Assembly (NCBI GenBank): GCA_030512335.1
Contig: JAULSU010000001.1
Location: forward strand, 3,782,001 to 3,846,000
From: Immersiella caudata
Lineage: Eukaryota > Ascomycota > Sordariomycetes > Sordariales > Lasiosphaeriaceae
Direction of reading: 5' to 3'
Length of the DNA stretch: 64,000 nucleotides
Of this stretch, positions 1 to 10,934 are shown one piece after another (position 1 is the stretch's first letter; each line of letters opens with the position of its first letter). Made by a program: the position numbers and the translations under genes. The notes beneath the pieces were generated by a model. That model was not told the DNA's origin, made no database searches, and saw nothing but the letters and a program-made list of their open reading frames with translations.

Positions 1-2367
1 TACACCAACATACATCGCATCCGGCGCGATATCGTCTCCGTGGTGGAGGACTACTTGAGTCTAGACCAGCTGCGCGATGTGCGGATCAACATCTCAGTCG
101 TGCGGCCCCTCGTCGATAAGCTCTACGAGCAGGACGACATATCCATCGTCTACTGTCTTCTCGTCAACCGCGCGCAGTTTCTGAACGAACAGGCGCATCT
201 CAAAAACAGGCAGAATGTCAACTTTACGAGAGCTATGCTGTGCGAACTTGTTGCCACGCGCATCCTGAGACGTTTCAACGAAGACAATGAGGGGCCGCAA
301 AACCTCATGGTTCTCGCGCATATCCTCATCGCTGGCTTCGAGCCGTTCCAAAATGCGCCGCCAGAGGTTCGCAGTGAGGTTGAGTCGTCGCTGTCGCTCA
401 ACAAGACGTTACCAGCCTTGGAAGTGGCTATTCTTAGCGAGAGCCGGCATTTCCTGAGTTCGACGTCTTGTCAGAAGGTGTAAGTTACATTCTGATGGGT
501 TGTTGTTCGGGCATCTTTGCTGAGTGCATTTAGCGTCGATGCCATCTACATGGGCCAGATCATTTACACCCCTTCGAGCTACATGGACTTCATCTCAGAC
601 CATTACAAGCAGAGGCCCATCTCACTTTATGATCCCAGGAAAGCCCCTCTCCTCAACCAGTACCGCCTCGTGGTGCCGCGGACGAGAAACATTCTCGAGA
701 TCTCCCAATTCATCATTCTCCTCAGCTTCTACTTGTTTTTCATGGCCGAGCGAGATCCCACGCAAGTGAGCATCCTAGAGCTTTGCTTTGTGATCTACTC
801 GATGGGATGGGTGCTGGACCAGTTTGCTACAATCCTGGAGCATGGATGGTATGTCATCACTGCCAAGTGACTAAACTGAGTGCATGGTCGGCTGACTGCC
901 ACAAGGCGTGTTTACACACAAAACCTATGGTCGTTCCTAGACGTTACGTACGCCGTCATATATTGGGTTTATCTATTTCTCCGATTCTTTGGCTGGAAGA
1001 CGGGGAGATTGTGGTTGAGCCAGCAAGCGATGGATGTCTTGGCCATTGGTGCACCGGTTCTCATCCCCCGCCTGGCGTTCAACCTGCTCTCGGACAACTT
1101 GGTGTTCCTGTCTCTCAGGTCCATGATGTCGGACTTTGCGTTACTAACGGCTTTGGCCGGCTGGTGGGTTTCTGTGACCCCTCTGGGACTGGCTTGCAGT
1201 GCTGACAGATATAAAAGGTGTTTCTTTGGCTTTTTGCTGTCTCTGGTTTGGCTTGGGGGTGGAAAGTACGGTGCTGTGTAAGTGCCCCTGTGTTTGATAC
1301 CGCCGTCGTTTGACTGACTTGCCGCAGAACCATCAGCAAGTGGATGATATACATCTGGTTCGGGCTCGATGGGTCGGGCATCCATTATTCGGTTAGTTCC
1401 AACAACTTCTTCTTTCGGCGTGCTTGAGCTGACATGCCAGACCGAATTCCACAAACTGCTTGGCCCAGCCTTGATGGTGACTTTTGCATTCCTTGGCAAC
1501 ACATTGTTCCTGACCATTCTCGTTTCGATGCTGTCTACGACGTTTAGCAAACTCGTCGCAGAATCGACAGCCGAGATTCAGTTTCGCCGGGCCGTCCTCA
1601 CACTTGAAGGAGTCAAAGGCGATGCCATCTTCGCATACCAGCCACCCTTCAACCTCCTGGCGATCTTCTTCCTCGTTCCCCTGAAGTTCATCGTATCCCC
1701 TCGGTGGTTCCACAAGATTCACGTCTTCTTTGTACGCTTCCTCAACCTCCCACTCCTCCTTCTCATCGCGGTCATTGAGCGCCGCGCCGCATGGCTTGCG
1801 AGTAAAGCCCAAAAGTCATCGACATCCAGTGCATTCAAGCCGTCCATACTGAACCGGAGAGTCTCTAGATCAAGAGCTTGGTTTTGGGATAAGTGGAGAT
1901 GGAGCATCACATCTCACAGTGATCTCGAGACGGTCTTCGAGGTGCCCCCACCGGATTCGGTGCTGAATGAGATCAACACCGACGACGATCTTACACGCCA
2001 CATGATCCGCCGCCAGTTCACACGACACAATACCCTAGATGGGACGACACAACCCCCCACAGAGGAGGATCTCGGCCCCAAGGCGAAGCCCAAGCTGAAG
2101 ACGCTCAACAGGCGCGACAGCATCGCTCCGTTCCCTGGGTTAAAAGCAGAACTTCGCGACCTACTGAGTGAGAGTAATGAGGTTAGCGATATTACAGCAC
2201 GCCTAGAGGCGCTTGAGGAAAGTACGCAGCGCATCGAAGCATTGCTGGGGAGGATAGCGGATGGGATGATTGGCTCGGAAATTGGGGAGCCACATGTTTC
2301 GAGATCGACGCATGCGTGGGCGACGTCGTTGAGTGATGAGGGTGAGCACAGCCCGAGTGAGCAATAA
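1..2367 (+). CDS. YVC1: TRP-family vacuolar cation channel (YVC1-like), 5' partial
   Basis: This is the C-terminal 700 residues of a fungal TRP-type channel; yeast Yvc1 releases Ca2+ from the vacuole. The frame is already open at base 1, so the start lies outside the window. I infer six exons: 1-479, 534-848, 906-1163, 1218-1277, 1328-1391 and 1441-2367. Donors are GTAAGT, GTATGT, GTGGGT, GTAAGT and GTTAGT, and each join keeps phase. The first exons give the conserved cytosolic N-terminal region (about residues 1-200). Hydrophobic segments follow, and a pore-region-like stretch with WFGLDGSG is split by the fourth and fifth introns. After the last intron comes a hydrophobic helix with the TILVSMLSTTF stretch, then a long charged tail with a predicted coiled coil near the end. 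Family assignment rests on recognition of the conserved blocks. Exact exon borders are inferred from splice consensus and reading frame. Confidence 0.88.
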
Positions 2368-2766
2368 CATTTTTGACGGGGAGTCATGGGTTGGGGAGCA
2401 TGGTGTTGGTATACGTGGTTAGCGATTCACACTGCTTTGCTGGCTTGCTCGGTTTCTTATGGACGTACAATGGTTGAGATCTAAGCGTTTGAGGGGGTGT
2501 GAGCTGTCCTAAAGAGGGGGCAGAGTTAGTCAGTAGGATACAATGTCTTCGGACGAGGAGATCATGACAGGTTTGTCACGGGCAAACTGCCCGCTCGTTT
2601 GCTCACTTACTTTCAATGTGAAAGCTGGCTCTTCATCGGTGTGACTCCCTTCTCTTCATCTCCCTTGATCTTTCTCTCCCAGACATGTAAGCTGCTCCCG
2701 GGACAGAACTCATCCTCTCATCCAACGCGGTCCAACTGAGGATAACTCCCGCCACCTTTCAACACA
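2368..2766. other. Intergenic, 399 bp
   Basis: This stretch holds the 3' untranslated region of the channel gene and the promoter of the small Cys-rich gene downstream. I see no other gene or clear element in it. Confidence 0.5.
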
Positions 2767-3120
2767 ATGTGCGTCATCATGCACTACGTCCAAAGAGACT
2801 GCAAACACCGCTGGGGAATCATCACCGGGCCCTGTGAACCGGGCATGGGCTTCAAAAGGTGCCCTATAATCTTCGACCCCGAATACGTGCTACCCGAGCC
2901 AGACGTCTACATTACCAATACGCAGCCGTGTCCCAAGTGTGACTTGCATGGGCGTTATGATCGGAATCAGGTTAGGATGGTGAAGAGGATTAGGAGAGGT
3001 GAGCTTAACTTCAAGATCGGGGTGTCAGGTTGGCTAACGAGTGTAGTGTTGAAGATTGGAAGCGGGCCGGCGAAGAAAGACAGTGGGATTGAGCTTCGTT
3101 TGTGTTGTGTGGTGATGTGA
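2767..3120 (+). CDS. Small Cys-rich protein, Met-Cys family member A
   Basis: I do not recognise a named family. The gene predicts 101 residues after removal of a 48-nt intron (2999-3046: donor GTGAGC, branch site GCTAAC at 3033-3038, acceptor TAG). The intron is a multiple of three without a stop, so a retained form of 117 residues is also open. Cys lie at residues 2, 12, 23 and 32, His at 14, and a PCPKC pair at 55/58. A basic stretch (RMVKRIRRG) precedes the intron. There is no signal peptide or membrane segment, so a small cytosolic or nuclear zinc-binding protein is a reasonable guess, but function is unknown. The Cys/His spacing matches the reading frames at 38848, 60290 and 62587. Confidence 0.65.
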   Translation: MCVIMHYVQRDCKHRWGIITGPCEPGMGFKRCPIIFDPEYVLPEPDVYITNTQPCPKCDLHGRYDRNQVRMVKRIRRGELNFKIGVSGWLTSVVLKIGSGPAKKDSGIELRLCCVVM

Positions 3121-3378
3121 GGTGGATGCTGGGAATGGGAAGATTGAAGTTCTGACGCTTGATGTATGTGGTTGATGGAAAGGAGTACACAGTCGGCAGC
3201 CAGCGATCAGCTTACATTGATAGTAGGAAGCAACGGGAAGTAGCAAGCTGCAGGTGGGTCTGGTGGTCGTCGGGGGCGGACGTTGGAACTCCCCCGCTGG
3301 CAGTGTCAAACATTCCACCTTCAAAGCCAGACACCTCACAAATACGAACACAGCTCTTGCACTCTTGCGCCCCCCCTT

Positions 3379-3410
<32 letters not shown>

Positions 3411-3640
3411 CGATAGTCCCAACTCATCAAGAAGCCCAGCTAAAATGTCGACAATTTCCACCTCCCATCCATCTCCATATCCAACCCTATCACGTGCGGT
3501 CAGAGGGTTATACGTGGCCGTCTCACAAAAACTCAAACCACCTCTCAATCCGCATCGGGCGCAAAAGTGAAGCAATCTCAACCCGGTCCGTCAACTCATC
3601 TCATCACCTTTCTGCCGCTCTCACCCCGTTCAAAGACAAA
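3121..3640 (+). promoter_or_regulatory. Promoter and leader region of MTQ2 with poly-T tract
   Basis: 520 bp between the Cys-rich gene and MTQ2. It includes a pyrimidine run at 3370-3410 whose last 22 bases (3389-3410) are all T, about 230 bp before the ATG. Poly(dT) tracts of this kind commonly exclude nucleosomes in fungal promoters; that role here is inferred. Overlapping open frames across the tract are low-complexity Phe/Lys runs and are not genes. Confidence 0.45.
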
Positions 3641-4414
3641 ATGCTTCCCACACCCGACACCTCGCACGTACCATACGCGCGTGTCTACGAACCCGCAGAA
3701 GATTCGTTCCTCCTTCTCGACACTCTCTCCGCCGCATCCGAGACTGGCTTTCTCGCCTCCCGGTTTTCATCGAGCAGAACCAAGGTAGCACCACCACCAC
3801 TGGTACTGGAAGTCGGCCCCGGGTCAGGTGTTGTCCTGGCGTTCCTCACCGCGCACGCAGCCACTATTTTTGGCACTAGGGATATCCTTACACTGGGCGT
3901 GGATGTCAACCGGTTTGCTTGCGTCGCGACAAGATTGACAGTTTCAAAGGCGGTTGAGGAGTCGGCATCGACAGCAGGGAGCTTTCTTGGCGCGGTCCAG
4001 GGTGACCTCGTGGGGCCGGTACGGAGCGGAGCAGTAGATGTGCTGGTGTTCAACCCGCCATATGTGCCGACCGATGAGCTGCCGGTGCCACCTGCAGGGA
4101 TTGCGGAAAAGTCAAAGACGACGTTTGAGGAGGATTCACATTTGTTGGCGCTGTCGTATGCCGGTGGCCGGGATGGGATGGAGACAACGGACCGGTTGAT
4201 CGCGGCGCTTCCTGACACTCTTTCGGAGAGGGGATGCGCATACCTATTGTTGTGTGCAGGGAATCGGCCGGAGGAGGTCAAGCAGAGGATCCGGGATTTT
4301 GGGCCGCAATGGAGGGCTGAGACGGTGGGAACGAGCGGCAAGACGGCTGGCTGGGAGAAGCTCCAGATCGTTAGGATATGGCGAGAGCCGGTCGAGGGAG
4401 ACACAGCGGTGTGA
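3641..4414 (+). CDS. MTQ2: eRF1 glutamine methyltransferase catalytic subunit (MTQ2/HEMK2 type)
   Basis: A 257-residue class I SAM-dependent methyltransferase without introns. The family methylates the Gln of the GGQ motif in translation release factor eRF1, working with the small zinc protein Trm112 in the cytosol. The N-terminal block VYEPAEDSFLLLD is typical. SAM motif I (LEVGPGSG) lies near residues 56-65, an acidic motif II follows (GVDVN), and the catalytic NPPY is at about residues 138-141. The frame is open upstream to 3254, but the first 129 residues of that longer frame include the poly-T tract and have no family similarity. I therefore place the start at 3641, just before LPTPDTSHVPYARVYEPAEDS. 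Length fits the family. Its 3' end converges on SMD1. Confidence 0.9.
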   Translation: MLPTPDTSHVPYARVYEPAEDSFLLLDTLSAASETGFLASRFSSSRTKVAPPPLVLEVGPGSGVVLAFLTAHAATIFGTRDILTLGVDVNRFACVATRLTVSKAVEESASTAGSFLGAVQGDLVGPVRSGAVDVLVFNPPYVPTDELPVPPAGIAEKSKTTFEEDSHLLALSYAGGRDGMETTDRLIAALPDTLSERGCAYLLLCAGNRPEEVKQRIRDFGPQWRAETVGTSGKTAGWEKLQIVRIWREPVEGDTAV

Positions 4415-4877
4415 TAGACTTCCAACAGCGACTGCTCGAGGTGGCTTTTAGATTCAGGGGTTCTATTCAGCATCGGCCTTCTACCCCTGGTGAGCAAGAA
4501 TCTAATGCTTTTCCTGCCTGAGATATCGTAACAGGGGAGGATAGAAGCCATACCAAAGCAAAGCCTTCTGCCCTCCTCCCGCTAATGGTAGCTTTTCTTG
4601 TCCCATCCGTCTCAGAACGCCGTAATAGTGAGAGCTTGCGTCAACAACGCCGATGCTAAACCATCCCAGGTCGAGGCGAGGGCGGCGTCAAGCCCCTGGA
4701 CAAATGTCACTCTGGTTGCGGCGCATAACCGGTCTCTAGCCTTCAGTTTCTCTGCCCGTCCCGCCCAATCGTCACTCTGCTCGTGGCCGAAGAACCCCTT
4801 GAGCGGAATCGCAACCCTTCATCCCCAACAAATAATCGAATATCCGCCAAAACATCATCAGACCTCGAGTCGCAAGT
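4415..4877. other. Convergent 3' region between MTQ2 and SMD1
   Basis: 463 bp between the stops of two convergent genes. It presumably holds both 3' untranslated regions. No separate gene is seen. Confidence 0.55.
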
Positions 4878-5532
4878 TTAGCCTCGCCCACGGCCACGTC
4901 CACCGCGCATTCCACGCCCCCTTCCTCGCCCACGAGGGCCACCCCGGCCACCTGTTCCGCGATCCGCCTCCTTGCGGGCCTTGTTCTTAGGTTTCGGTGC
5001 GTCGTCGATCAAGAGTGTGTCCAGAGGAAGCGAATCGGGCTGTCTCAGCATTAGCCACAGCTCAAATATCCCGTAGAATCTCTGTACAAACCAGAATAAA
5101 GTATCGGATCGTGCTACCGCGAATGTTCATGCTATCCAGCGGAACAGCATCCTGACCTCTAGCCGTCATCTTGACGTTGCGGAGCGCCGTGTTCATCTGC
5201 GGCGACACGCTCGTAATTGTGCCGTGTATGACGGTGCCTACCACCTCGCGTCAGTCAAGCTCCAACTCGATCCAGGAAGCCAAGCTCCAACTCACCATTC
5301 TTAAGCTCGATCGTCACCGTCTCGTTCGCGCACTTCATCAAGAACCTATATCGCGGCAAACAATTCGCATTAGCATTACACCCACCTTCCAAAGTAGCGC
5401 CAGTTCCTCTGCAATTGCGCTGCCATCCTTGTGGAAACAAAAATGGGGAGCTCAGCACGCGTCGAGGCAGCAGCGCATGGGAACCGAGAGACTAGAAGGC
5501 GGATGGGCAGGCGCTCACCTAACCAGCTTCAT
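4878..5532 (-). CDS. SMD1: Spliceosomal Sm protein D1
   Basis: A 123-residue core Sm protein, part of the heptameric ring on U1, U2, U4 and U5 snRNAs. The minus-strand exons are 5519-5532, 5296-5345, 5092-5237 and 4878-5039. Exon 1 codes only four full codons plus two bases (M-K-L-V-R...). Introns are 173, 58 and 52 nt, with donors GTGAGC, GTGAGT and GTTTGT. The spliced product shows Sm1 (FLMKCANETVTIELKNG, then GTITSVSPQMNTALRNVKM) and Sm2 (RGSTIRYFIL). A tail of Arg-Gly repeats runs from about residue 97; this is the part methylated on Arg in the human protein. All joins restore the conserved sequence in phase, so the model is firm despite no single frame covering it. Confidence 0.95.
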
Positions 5533-6013
5533 CTTGACGGATTGCAAACTCTCTTTTGCGTATGCCGGGTGTCTATTTGGTGCTTTTTTCCTGTCGTCGC
5601 TGTCGTTGGGGACGTGATGTTGGCGGCGCAATATTTCCGGTTGGCGACAGGGAATCCAGAGCGCTCCAAGCGTGAAGCTTGCACGTGACCGCTTTTATCG
5701 ATAAGAGACATCAAAGGTCTCGTGCTACCCCGCCATACCTTTGTCCTGGCTTGGGGGGTTGGCACCCAACAGGGCTCAGGACAAGTTGCCTCAGAAGAAT
5801 GAATTGCGCAACATGTGTACCTGATGGTTGGACTGAAGCTGAAAACTGATGGGATATCAAAGTGGTTATCTAAAAAACGCTGGGCTTGCGCAATAACGCC
5901 GCCATAGTAGAGCAAACCGGAGTCCTCGGCTCCCATGAACAGTCCAGATCCTGTTATTCCTTATATTCCACGAAGCAGGACCCGTCGTGAATGCATGCCT
6001 CACTTAACACACT
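5533..6013. other. Intergenic with imperfect inverted repeat
   Basis: 481 bp separating SMD1 (promoter side) from the 3' end of PKR1. It contains an inverted repeat: TTGTCCTG at 5741-5748 pairs with CAGGACAA at 5777-5784, and inside it GTTGG at 5758-5762 pairs with CCAAC at 5766-5770. It could act in 3' end formation of PKR1 or be chance. No gene seen. Confidence 0.4.
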
Positions 6014-6529
6014 CTATCTGCTCTTGCCATCCTCGTTTTCTGAAACTCTCTCCCACTCATCCTCGGTGCTGACACTGCTCTTGGTTCCCTGGCTCAGTGC
6101 CTCCTCCGAGACCACCCGATGCTTCAACTCCCCAGTAGACTTGACAGCCTCAACATCGGTGGCCACCACCGCGACCTCGGGTGCTGGTGGCTCCTTCTTG
6201 AGACTCGTACTTGACGCCGCTGCCCCTTCGACCTCCGTCTCACTATCCTCGGAGCTCACCGCTTGTCGCGCGGCTGCCTGGGCGCGGCGCTCTTTCTCCT
6301 CCTCCTGCTTCTGATGTACCTTTAGCTCGTTCGCGAACCAGTTGATGGCTGCCCAGAGACCCCCCGAGAGTACTGAGAGCACAACAAAGTGAACGCTGTA
6401 TGTGGCGATGAGGAGCCCAGCGAGAACGACCTGCAGCACGGCAAAGGTAACGTTGGTAGCGATAAGAAGCGTAGGGGTTGGTCCCGGCGTGAAGATGGAC
6501 TCCCAAAGGTCTTGAACGAAAGATGCCAT
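6014..6529 (-). CDS. PKR1: V-ATPase assembly factor Pkr1-like
   Basis: A 171-residue ER membrane protein of the Pkr1 family, which in yeast helps assemble the Vo sector of the vacuolar H+-ATPase. The start at 6529 gives the family-typical opening MASFVQDLWESIFTPGPTP. Two adjacent hydrophobic helices follow at about residues 19-43 and 46-66, ending in the conserved NWF. The remaining hundred residues are hydrophilic, rich in Glu, Ala and Ser, and presumably cytosolic and poorly ordered. The frame is open for 17 residues upstream, but those residues are not part of the family, so the internal Met is preferred. There is no intron. Confidence 0.88.
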   Translation of the reverse strand: MASFVQDLWESIFTPGPTPTLLIATNVTFAVLQVVLAGLLIATYSVHFVVLSVLSGGLWAAINWFANELKVHQKQEEEKERRAQAAARQAVSSEDSETEVEGAAASSTSLKKEPPAPEVAVVATDVEAVKSTGELKHRVVSEEALSQGTKSSVSTEDEWERVSENEDGKSR

Positions 6530-7453
6530 GGTTGTGATCGATATTCGGGTCGTGGTGAAAAGGTGGGGAAAATGTCGCAATTGGGGACGGACTGTCGTTC
6601 TGGCTGGAGGCTTTGCGCTGCGTTGTCGCTCGGCGGCTTGAGGGGCGTTCGCAATGCCAAAGTGGTCGGGCCTTGAGCGCGTAGCGTCGGATTACCTCTC
6701 ACAAGTGTTTCAATAGCTGGCGCGTCGCGTCGTGGGTTCGTGGCTTGGCTGAAAGTGGATGGGTCGTCAGCAAAGCTGCGGATCGCAAGGCAATCAGAGG
6801 AGTCGGGGTTCGTGGATCTTAAACAGGCCAACCCGGCAGCCTAAAGATGCCCGGTGACAACAGCCAGGGAATACGGTTGCCAAAAATGCCAAATCAAAAA
6901 GGCCACACAGCACGGGGTACATGGAAGGCCAGACTCACACACCAGGAAAGCTTCGGACAACGTGGTTTATTTGGGTCGACAGCGAGCCCAGCCACTGGCG
7001 GGTTGCCGCAAATGGAAGATTTATTGGATGTGGTCGGCAAGAACAAGCCCCTGGCACCGCTCGATTGGGAAGAGGACAACACACCGAAATCTCAACAGCA
7101 ACTGAGCTGTGACAATGGGATATGTCTTAAAATGGTCGCCGCGAGAAAGATAATGTCAGAAAGGCAAGCCATGCACACCGCACGGAGCTTTGAAGTCGAC
7201 TTGTTTCCTGTCTCGCTTCTGTGGGGTGGTGGCAGGAAGGAGGGGTTGGTCTTATCGCGGGATCGAACTGCCCAGCATAGCAGGACGGCAATCTCTAGAA
7301 ACAATCACAAGAGCGTTTGCGGCAGGCATGGGCGTGTCGGTGTAGCACCCGTACGTAAATTTTCAAGGTAACTGGACGCGCCGTGTCGGATCCCATGGTT
7401 ATTGATGGCAAGCTGCCAGAGGTCACGCTCTCCACGCAAAGGGACATCGCCAG

Positions 7454-7473
7454 CCCCCCCCCCCCCCCCCCCC
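7454..7473 (+). repeat. Poly-C tract, 20 bases
   Basis: Twenty consecutive C, followed after GA by a further seven C. The opposite strand is G-rich and could form a quadruplex. It is also a likely site of length error in assembly. Confidence 0.9.
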
Positions 7474-7691
7474 GACCCCCCCACAAGGTCAGCTCAGGCA
7501 CGGAACCACTTTTTGCTAGCGATATACCCTTGGGCAACGAGCAATGAGTAACAAAATTGTCACTACGTAGGATCGCGTCGATACCCAAATGACACCAAGT
7601 TTCCATTGACACTGAACATACAATTGGCTATCAAAGACTAAGCGTCTTGCTAAGGTCGAGATGAGAATTTGCTAGGGCTGAGTGAGAAATC

Positions 7692-7704
7692 AGGGTTAGG
7701 GTTA
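7692..7704 (+). repeat. Short interstitial telomere-like repeat
   Basis: AGGGTTAGGGTTA is just over two copies of the TTAGGG unit used at most filamentous-fungal telomeres. It could equally be a telobox-type factor-binding site in the promoter of the F-box gene. Confidence 0.6.
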
Positions 7705-8217
7705 AATATAACGCTAGCCGGATTTGGCGGAGCATTGTCAAGGCGATCCCTGTGCGGATGCAGTGGGTTAGCATCCTGGCCATGAGCTGCTGCTGGACAT
7801 CAACAAAACACAAACATCGATTATCCTCGCCAACGTCTAGCTCGCGTCCCGACGACAGATGATGAGGCTCTTTCAACAAGCCTATACTTGACGACCTGAT
7901 ACATCTTCGCCGCGATCCCCTTCACATCTGCTGGCATTGATACGGGACGCGCTCGGCGGGGTTAACCGCCCATTCAAAGCGCTCCAAACCGAGGTCCTGA
8001 ACGCAACTCCTCAGACCGACATTTCAGAGGCGCAACCGTTCCCAGCGCATGCCGCCGAGCTTCCCATAATAACAAAACCAATCGCTCGGAAACACAGTTC
8101 CACCCTTCCGCGTCTCCACCATCCCGGAGGTCCGCTCAGGGGCCGCCCCCCACCCGTTCCACACCGACAACCTCCACGCGCTCGGTCGGATGGGCTGATG
8201 CAGACGTCTACTTTGCG

Positions 8218-10934
8218 ATGGCCGACGCCGTGATGGACGCCACATCTGCCGCTGCGGCCGCGCAACATGACCAAGCAAGCAAAACACTGTTTGGGTACTT
8301 GGGGGAAAAGGGTCGAGAATGGAAGGCCGTCTACGATAAAAAACGCCCCCTCACTTTGTTGGAGCTCCCTGTCGATATTCTGCGCTTAATTGTTAAGGAG
8401 GTATGTCATTAAATGTCTGCGACATGGAGTTGCTTTGCTAAAGTTGGTCACAGATCACGCACACTAATGACTTGACGGCTCTCGCTCTGACGAGCTCAGC
8501 GCTGTACAACCTCGCCGTTCCCCTGATATATTCCAGGTTCGATATTGTATGGCCAGATGGGCATATCGCATCCACCGAGTCTAAGAGCGTCGATGCCCTC
8601 ACATACGGACTGTCTACTCTTTGCTTGGGCAGTGCATTCGCACGCACAACACGTAAAGTGTTCCGACCAGCAGCTCCGCCGCTTGCCAAGTTTGCAGGAA
8701 ACGAGTATGCAAAGTACACAAAGAAGTTCAGCCTGGGTAATGGGCCGAATGACTGGGTTGCAGAATATATGATTACTAAGGAGAGTGGAAAGATGCTAGG
8801 CACCCTGGTTGCAATTGCGGTGGCAAAGATGAAGAATCTTGAGACGTTTGTGTGGGACATGCCGACCGGAGTGCTCTCGGACATCTTCATGGCACTATCG
8901 TCTCTGGGCGACCAGACCGACAATGAGTGCAAACTGAACCGCGTCTGGATACGATGGCACGACAACTCGGAGAACTTGGCCGTGGTACCCTCATCTTCAA
9001 ACCCTGGCGCAATGCAGGGCGCTCCAGCAGTCGTCCCGCTCGGTAGCCAGCTCACCCCCATCGGCATCATGCTGCCACCCAGCGCAAGTCATCCACCTCC
9101 TAGGCCAGCAATCCCGTACTCCGAGTATAACTGCGAATTCCCAACATTCAGCGTGCTTCCGAGCCTCAAAAGTCTGACAGTTTTGGATATAGACGAGCTG
9201 GGCTATTTGGATGAGATTGCGGTACTGCTTGAACGCTCCAAAGACTGCCTTCAGGAGCTCAGGATAGGAATATCTGCCAAGGCTGCCCACAAAGACTTTG
9301 TTCAGACGTGGGATGGAGCGGGGTTGAAGCAAATAGACCACAGGGCAAGATGGCCAGGAGAGAGCACCATTGGCGAGAGACGCCTTGGCGGGGTTCTTGG
9401 TGTGTTGGTTGGGAAGATCTATGATATCAAGAAGCGAAGGCTACCACGGGGGGCAGAGAAGCCGGCCGCCGAGACCGTGGTTGTGGAGATCCCCGTCTCA
9501 CCAGTTACATCGGTCTCGACCGAGATCGAAACCCCACAGGACACCCCCCCGACCATTGGAGAGGCTACATCACCACATCATCCGGAACACCAGCAAGTTG
9601 ACGATGCTGTGACTGGTAGAGCAAAGACACAGCTGCCGGTTAGGGCCGAGAAGCAGCCTAGATCGAGCCCGGGTGGAAGGAGGCGGTTGGATGGGAAGTT
9701 GAAGCTTCAGACTCTGGAGCTCGAGCGAGTTCCGCTATCCCTACAAGTCTGCCGGCTAGCTTTTGACTGGGCCACGCTTTCGAGTTTGACGCTTCTTGAT
9801 TGCGCCCAACACGACAGCCTCTGGAAGATGCTGCGAAAACAGTTCCAGCCGACACCTCTTGGGTCGGGCATGGGTCTCTCGTCCAGCAACAAACATCCAG
9901 CCTCCGCTCCCCTACAGTATCACCTTGCGTTGAAGTACATACACACCGACACTACGTCGCCAGCGTTGATTACCTTCATAAAGGAAACGCTCGCACCCAA
10001 CACGCTAGAGGTGCTGTTCCTGCAAGATCGCAGACGAAGCCACCCTGCGCCGCCATCAGTGATGGTTGATCAAATATTCAAGGGGGCTTTGAAAAGGCAT
10101 CGCTCGAGCCTACAAAAACTCCTGCTGGATAGCTCGGCAAAATCGGCTTTGCAGGGTGCAGCCGTTGTTGCCGACGCGATCAGATGGCGCAACTGGGCTC
10201 TCACGACGGAAATGGTCTTGTACATCACCAGCGGACGAATGTCCAACCTTAAAGAGCTTGCCGTGTCGCTAGATTACAAGGACTGGGTAAGGATCTCTAC
10301 AGGTCAAGTATCAACACGCTGCTAATAGCGATTACAGCACACGTTCCTCCAACGGCTCCCCAATATGCCGCAGCTTCACTCGATCAATATTCCACACATC
10401 GCCGACTACGTCTCAGGTACATTCGAACCGAGGGAGCTGGCGCATCAGATTGCCGACATCATCACCCTAAGGCCCGAGATCCGCCTCTGTTATGCCGGCA
10501 TTGGCGCTAAGTGCTTCGAGATTCTTGAGGCCTGCGACGCAGGGTTGAGCTCGGGGGCCAACGGCGTCAGCTCCCAGTACGTAGCGGTAGATGGTATGGC
10601 GCACGTGCACGGGAGCAGCGCGAACGTGAATGGCATGTCAGCGGATCAGCAGGAGGAGGAAGAGGAAGAGGAGGACACGACAGACGAAGAGGACGACGAC
10701 GGGGAAGAGGACGACTCGGAAGAATCAGACGAAGATGTCGGAGATGACGACAACACGCCGACCACAGGGACAGACGAGACGCAGAGCGATAACGAAGCGG
10801 CGGAACATGACGAGGACTCGGATGACGACGGGTTTGTGGAACCTGACAACGGCAGGGTAACGCTTCGACTGCGCGAGATTTTATTTTATGACGACAAGGT
10901 TGCCATATTCCGAGCGAGGCATGGCAAGTTATGA
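8218..10934 (+). CDS. F-box protein with acidic C-terminal tail
   Basis: An 870-residue protein from three exons: 8218-8400, 8454-10286 and 10338-10934. The introns are 53 and 51 nt, with donors GTATGT and GTAAGG and acceptors CAG. An F-box-like domain occupies about residues 44-90 (LLELPVDILRLIVKE, then ITHTNDLTALALTSSALYNLAVPLIY) and spans the first intron. F-boxes normally bind Skp1 in SCF ubiquitin ligases. The following several hundred residues look like irregular leucine-rich repeats (LKSLTVLDIDEL, LKLQTLELERVPLSLQVC, LSSLTLLDC) interrupted by a Pro/Ser/Glu-rich segment. Residues about 777-843 are almost solid Asp/Glu. The target is unknown. Start chosen at the first ATG in frame; no upstream in-frame alternative is evident. 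Confidence 0.82.

Larger units (their letters stand above)
6530..8217. other. Intergenic, 1.7 kb, with homopolymer and telomere-like tracts
   Basis: This lies between the divergent PKR1 and F-box genes, so it holds both promoters. A 174-codon frame at 6847-7371 has no recognisable domain and is not called. Notable tracts are listed separately (C20 at 7454, telomere-like repeat at 7692). Confidence 0.5.

Noticed and set aside
6847..7371. 174-codon frame between PKR1 and the F-box gene
   Set aside because: Starts with ATG but shows no domain or conserved block. It lies in a promoter region.
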